From Magicicada septendecula (taxonomy: Eukaryota > Arthropoda > Insecta > Hemiptera > Cicadidae): DNA of 64,000 bases. Both the position numbers and the translations under genes were made by a program. Every line of letters begins with the position of its first letter. Within the stretch, counting starts at the first letter, position 1. Positions 39,701 through 45,700 of the stretch are shown piece after piece. The stretch is from assembly GCA_034769895.1 (NCBI GenBank), contig CM068367.1:1315301046-1315365045 (forward strand). Direction: 5' to 3'. The notes under the pieces were generated by a model, which was not told where the DNA came from, made no database searches, and saw nothing but the letters and a program-made list of their open reading frames with translations.

Positions 39701-42700
39701 GAAAAATCGATAGATGTGTTCTCCACTTTTTATTTCGACCGCGGTCACATGGGTTTCACTGTTATTTCACTTTTGAGATAATAAAAAAAAAACTGATAAA
39801 AATTTAGTAGAGCGCACTTGGCGCTGTGTTGGCCGACACGATCAGCGAAGGACTCGGGAAGCGTCTCTTGCGAGCGGGAGGAAGTTTATGTCCACTGCCA
39901 CTGGATCTCGTCGACGTTCATAGTTGATTTGTTGCAGTTTATTGGCCAGGCGCATACTACATAGTGGTTGTTTCGGTAGTGTGTGCCGACGATATTTAGG
40001 CACTGCTGGCCTGACGTCACTAAAGAGGTGGTCCTTAATTTGCGTTTCCTTCATCTCAGTCAAGGAGACGAAACAGAAAATATATTTTTTCACCATCTTG
40101 GCGTTTCCTGACCGCGTCAGTCCGAGCGTATACTCACTTGACGCGTGCGTGCGCTGTCACACAGAAACAGAGTTCTTGGAACTGAGGGCTTGCTGCATAC
40201 CTCAGTTGCTTTCGCAATGTAATATTGCGTCTTGCCTTTGTTCTAAAACTGTTTCAGTCAACACGTGGTCTGTCACAATGGGATTAAAACTTGCACAATA
40301 CTTTTTATGAAACCCCGAAAACTGAAATAAAATAAAATACCCCATATTTTTGACACGTTACAATGTGTTAGAAATCTAGAAAGTAATATATAGTACACCA
40401 GTGGGCGACTGTATAAGTAACTTAAAATTATAACACATTAAATGTAAATTGATGGTTGGTCTTTTAGACCAGTTTCAATAAATTAAAAAAAAAAAGTTTC
40501 AAATTCAAGCACTGGTCAAGACCGCAACGTGGAAGTCAAGCTAACTTTTGACAACAAAAGAAGAGTCCGTACTGAATTTACGTTTGTAATGCTTTGTCCC
40601 GATACAGAAGAAATGGAACTGACCACGCCGTCCAATGAACCTGACCTGCTGGTGCCAATACCACCAGAAGAACGTCTCATTGATCAAAACAAAGAAGACA
40701 ACATGTCTGAACCTATTCTTTTAATGGAAACTTCATCTTTCTCAAGTGATTCGACAGATCCAGGTTTTTATGCTAACAAAAAACTTTCTGCAGAACTAAT
40801 TAATGAAGCTCTAAAATTGGAGTCCCAAAATTTAAATATGATCAATTTTCCTACTACCTTTGGTAGGAAATTCAATCCGAAAGTAAAAAAAAACTCTTTT
40901 GCCTAATGGAACTACAAAAGAAAGGAAATGGCTTGCTTACAGTAAACATAGTGATGCTGTATTTTGCTTGCACTGTTTGATCTTTGCTTTGCCATCAGAA
41001 AGAACAGTATATAGGGGTTGGACGGACCACAGGGGAGACCGAGACGTTGAACTCCATGAGAAATCAAAAAACCATGTATCTTCTCAAATCGCAAGACTGC
41101 AATGGATATCCAAAAGAAGAATTGACAAAGATTTGACCGAGCAAAGCTACAAATTGGTAAGTCACCACCGTGAAGTTCTATCAGTTATTATAGACTGCTG
41201 CCGTTATCTAACGAAGGAGATGTTGGCTTTTAGAAATAAAGACTCTCTGAATGGAAAACTTGTAAACTTATTTAGATTGCTTGCTAAGTATAATCCGGAC
41301 GCAAGAGTTTATTTGGAGAAGCTTGAGAAATCAAAAGAGAAAAAAACCAAACTTGGTTCTAATTTGCTGAGTTACAGGAACATATTTGATTTAATAAATG
41401 TCATGAATGGAATTGTTTCAAAAATCGTGGAACGAGTTAATGTAACCAATACGTACTCCATAATTCTTGACTCCACACAAGATGTCAGTAAGAAGGAATG
41501 TACAACCGTGCTAGTTCGATATGTTGAGCACAGAGATGGATATGGAGAAATCAAAGAGAACGTGAAAGCAGAAGAGCGGCTTGTTAAGGTGTTTACCAGC
41601 GGAGACACAACTGGTGAATACTTGTCATCTGAGCTGTTGAATACTCTACAGGTAATTGGAATTAATAAGAGTGGTATGGTTGGTCAGAGTATGGATGGTG
41701 CAGGAAACATGCGTGGTCGATATAATGGAGTTAAATCATTTGTCCTCAGAGAATGCCCCAAAGCTTTCTATATTTGGTGTTGTTCCCATAGGTTTGCCTT
41801 GGTTGTTGAGAAGTCAATGGAAATGTGTCCTCAAATAAGGGACATGTTCTCAATTCTTCAAGAGCTTTATGTATTCATGTCTGGCCACAAAAGACACCAC
41901 ACTTTCGTTGAGAAGTTACAAAAAGGCCCACGTCACTGTCAGGCTAGAAGAAAGTGTCTGAAAAGAGTCAACACGACTAGATGGTCCAGCAAAAGTGATG
42001 CTGTTAGCACAGTTATATCTTGCTATGATGTGCTAAGAGAAGCTTTAGAAGACATATCTGACGACACTCAATCTGAAACAGATTCAAGAACATCAGCAAA
42101 AGGACTTCTAAAAGCAGTATCCGATTATGACACTGTTGCAACCATGCACATTGCTTCAGAACTTTTCAAAGTTCTTTCGCCAGTGACTGTTTGTTTACAG
42201 TCTAAAAACATTGACTATGGGATTGTTCCAACTGTGGTTTCTGATACCATTTCAAAATTGGAAACCTTAAGAAACGACAAAGGATGGAGCAAAATGATGG
42301 ATCGCATCAATCGCTTTGCAGTTGAACATAATCTCCAGCAAACTTTAAACAGGAGAATACGCAAAAGGAAAAGGTTCAAGGACGAACTTGCCATCGATGA
42401 AACCCCTACAGATCCAATGGCAAAAATGCAAACAGAAGTCTTCTTTAAACTACTTGACTCCCTGAATTTACAGCTACAGGATCGCTTTCCTGAAAGCTCT
42501 CTAAATATTGTACAACAAATGACATATTTTTCCCATGAAAAGTTACTAAAAAGTGGTGAAAACATGGACTGTACCCTAAACCCAATTCTTGTCAGTGACT
42601 TGTGTGAATATTATGGACTAGATGCTGAAGAACTTTGTGAAGAGGTTAATGTCTTTAGCCAGTTATATAAAGTAAGTTATGCAAACATTGATCTAGCAGA

Positions 42701-45700
42701 TGTGCTAAGTTCAAATGATGTAAATGACGAGAGTCTAAGTCAAAGCAAAGAAGAAGGTGACACACAAGATTCTTCTGAAGAAAAATCTAATGGCCTTAGT
42801 AAGAACTCTAAGATGGCCAACGGCAAACAATGATATCTGGATCAATGGATCAAGAAAGGTTTTATCAGACCCTATAGGTGTTTATTAAACATCTCTGGCT
42901 TTCCATATTTTAACAATGCTCTATCAGATAATTCTGGCTCTGCCAGCAACAAGCTGCTCAGCTGAGAGAATCATGAGCAAACTAAAGCTTGTTAAAAATA
43001 GACTGAGAAGCAGTATGGGAGATATCTGGCTCTCTGACATGCTGGTCCTTTCATCCGAAAAAGACATCTTAAAATCAGTTCCCAACAGTGATATCATAGA
43101 CAAGTTTGCTCTATCAAGTGAAAACAGAAAAAAACTACTGCTCTACAAAGGCTATGAAGGATAGGGGGCAGAAGAATGATCTTGCCATATCATGCCAGTA
43201 GCCAGTGCAAGTACTATACATTATTAGTGTAATATGGTAAATTTATTATTTGTTATAAAAATTCTTTTTGGCCTACCATTCTAAGTCTTAGTGCTTTACA
43301 AAATAAAATACTATAATATAAACTGATCTATCTTCATTAAAGGTAAAGCTTAATTTTAAATGTTTGGTTTATTCGTTTATTTACACTTACATCCTATTGT
43401 TTTCTCAATTCATAGATAGGTTAAGATATAAAATTAGTTATTGCAGGTGCCTGTAATAGACAGCCTGGTTGAAAGATCCAGGATTCAGGTGTGTGCTTGT
43501 AGCAGTTCAGTATAATATTTACTTTTCTAATTTATTGAAGGCCTCTTTTGAAACCTGCTATTGGAATAAGAAAATATAATTTTATGATTATAAACTGAAA
43601 ACCTAAACAATTTACATGTACACAATAATTAAAAGTTTTTTTTAAGAAGTTTTCACACAAAATAATTGTTCAGCTTTTATATATATACATATATATATAT
43701 ATGCTATTTTTAGCTAAATTTTAAAATTTGTTCCTAAAAATGAGCACTGTGTTTTCTTAAGATTTAAGGGCCTGAGGAGCATTAAAAACTATTTAGAGGA
43801 GTTATTTTTCAACAATTTTCTGGGGGAGGGCCCCCGGACCCCTGGAAGAGTATGCTTGTAAGTGAAACTCCTGGTTAGATTGTTATAGGGGGAAGGTGGT
43901 TGGGTTTGGGGGGGGGAGTGCGCCATCATCCTTGGGGGGGATGGGCACCCCTGGATTGGAGGAGTTGTGTATTAGTGTGTCAGTGTAGTCGGTTTGCTTT
44001 ATATACTGAATTTGTGCCTGTGTTCAAGTTTTGTGATGGAGAGGTCTAAGAAGTTTATGGTATTGTTGTGTTCGTATTCGGCAGTAAAGGTTATGTTTTT
44101 ATGTATTTTGTTTATGTGCGTTAGTAACTGTTCACATTGTCTTGTTTCCCCTGTATAGTATTAGAATGTCATCAACGTATCTATTTCACTCAAATAAACT
44201 CAACAATAATCTCTATACTTCTGTTTATAATATACAGCATTTGGTTTATATCTGTTTCATATAATATTTCAGTTTCATTTGAAACATATAACGATTTACA
44301 GGCAGTGACTGGACATTTTCACGGCAAGTGAAAGGGGCACGTGTACCATTTGGAGAAGCTGGAGACTGTTACAGCAGAGCAAGGTGCCCTCAAGGACGTT
44401 TCAGTATAAATCTGACAGGAACTGGTTTAAGAGTGTCTATGAAAACTGTATGGAGAAGTCATGGTCCATATTCTTCACTGGAAGTTAATAAACTTGAAGT
44501 AAGTATGTGCTTACTGTTCACCATAAATTAAGTAAAGTAACAAATTCTTGGATTTCATTGTCCATGACATGTCCGTTTCTTAACTAAATATAATTATTTC
44601 ACTACGACTCGGAACACAAAACTTGTTATGGGTAAAAACGTAAAAGCTTTACATTACAACCTGAACCGGTTTTCACTTTTAAAAAGCTTCTTCTGAGGTT
44701 GGCGCTGGTAGTCCAGGTTGTAAGGTAAAGCTTTTACGTTTTTACCCATAAAAAGTTTTGTGTTCTGAGTCGTAGTGAAATAATTATATTTAGTAAAGTA
44801 ACAAAATGTGAAGACGTAATGAAGCTTGAAAGGAATGTTTCTAGGATGAACTACAACAATATTTTGCTCACTTCATAAAAATTTGTAATTTTTATTTTCA
44901 AGTCAATTTATCTTTAGTTTAAGTGCTCTGTACTTTCTCAGCAGAAAATGCAGAGAAAGGTAAAAATTCTTGAATAGAAATCTAGCGAAGGCAGCTTTTG
45001 AGGGCACCCTATTTAGTAGGCCTACTGTTGTACATTTTTTATTTATATGGTTCAACATATTTAAAACAACTGTTACTTCAGTGTAGACTATCCAGACATC
45101 AGCTGTTTCAACATATCAATTTACTGTGTAAGCATTCTGAGTAACAACCAACAGAATACATGTTTCTTTTTCTAAATGTTTACATTTTTCAAAAATTTAC
45201 TACTGAAAAAAAAAAACAGCAAATCTTTACATATCTGTAGAAAAAGCTAATATAATTTTATATAATATTTAAACTTTCTCATGTAAAAATTTACTTGTCT
45301 TTTTCGTCAAACGCGTTTCGGCGTCGTATTCGCCTTCGTCAGCTTAGAACAGACTCCGTTAGAACTGAGTCTGTTCTAAGCTGACAAAGGCGAATACGAC
45401 ACCGAAACGCGTTCGACGAAAAAGACAAGTAAGTTTTCACATGAGAAAGTTTAAATATTATATAAAGTGAAGTGCTGTGAAAGAAGATGATGAACAAACA
45501 AGACAACTAATATAATTCTATAATCAAACATTTTACACATAAGTTAGAATGGCTTGCCGAGCTGTAAGGCCGTGGTCTAAAGCTGTTGTGGTCCATTCTA
45601 ACATTGACGCCGGCCGTGAAAGCCTCAGAACTTTTATTAGCCTTTATGTAAAGAGATTGCTGTAAGTTAATAAAAAGATTGTGATTGTACTAGTTTAAAT

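Larger units (their letters stand above)
33556..40362 (-). mobile_element. LTR retrotransposon nested in hAT, one Gag-like ORF
   Basis: LTRs 33556-34698 and 39219-40362 are about 1.14 kb each. Flanking gtgt is at 33552-33555 and at 40365-40368, offset two bases at the right, so the boundary is uncertain by 2 bp. On the minus strand the LTR starts TGTAACATGTC, preceded by GAGGGGGTAT (purine tract). It ends AACGCCACA, followed by TGGCTTCCGGAACAGGGAC, close to the tRNA-Lys-type primer site. The interior encodes only a 419-residue protein; no pol is present. Confidence 0.87.
31239..43953 (+). mobile_element. hAT transposon (ZMYM1-like transposase) with an LTR element inside
   Basis: An 8-bp duplication gattggag lies at 31231-31238 and 43954-43961. 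The ends are inverted: left CAGGGCCGCCCATGTGGGGG, right (reverse) CAGGGGTGCCCATCCCCCCC, each followed by an ATGGCGCA segment. Eight-base duplications and CAGGG ends are typical of hAT. Net length without the nested LTR element is about 5.9 kb. The transposase gene is on the + strand and broken. Confidence 0.9.
30380..44181 (-). mobile_element. Penelope-like element copy 2, split by a hAT transposon
   Basis: The two parts, 30380-31238 and 43954-44181, read continuously on the minus strand once the hAT insertion and one gattggag are removed. The reading runs from the RT catalytic box RYVDDILIL (~44180) through GETRQCEQLLTHINK, NTINFLDLSITKLEHRHKF and HPIQHKLAAFRTM to the endonuclease and 3' end. 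The 5' part of RT is missing, and frameshifts occur (one right after YVDD). It lies between GON exons in antisense. Sense and boundary choices at the 5' end are approximate. Confidence 0.82.

Noticed and set aside
44270..44301. Alternative acceptor at ttcag near 44270 for the third GON exon
   Set aside because: It gives a stop in the frame required by the upstream exon (phase 1), while the acceptor at 44301 preserves the conserved GON sequence.
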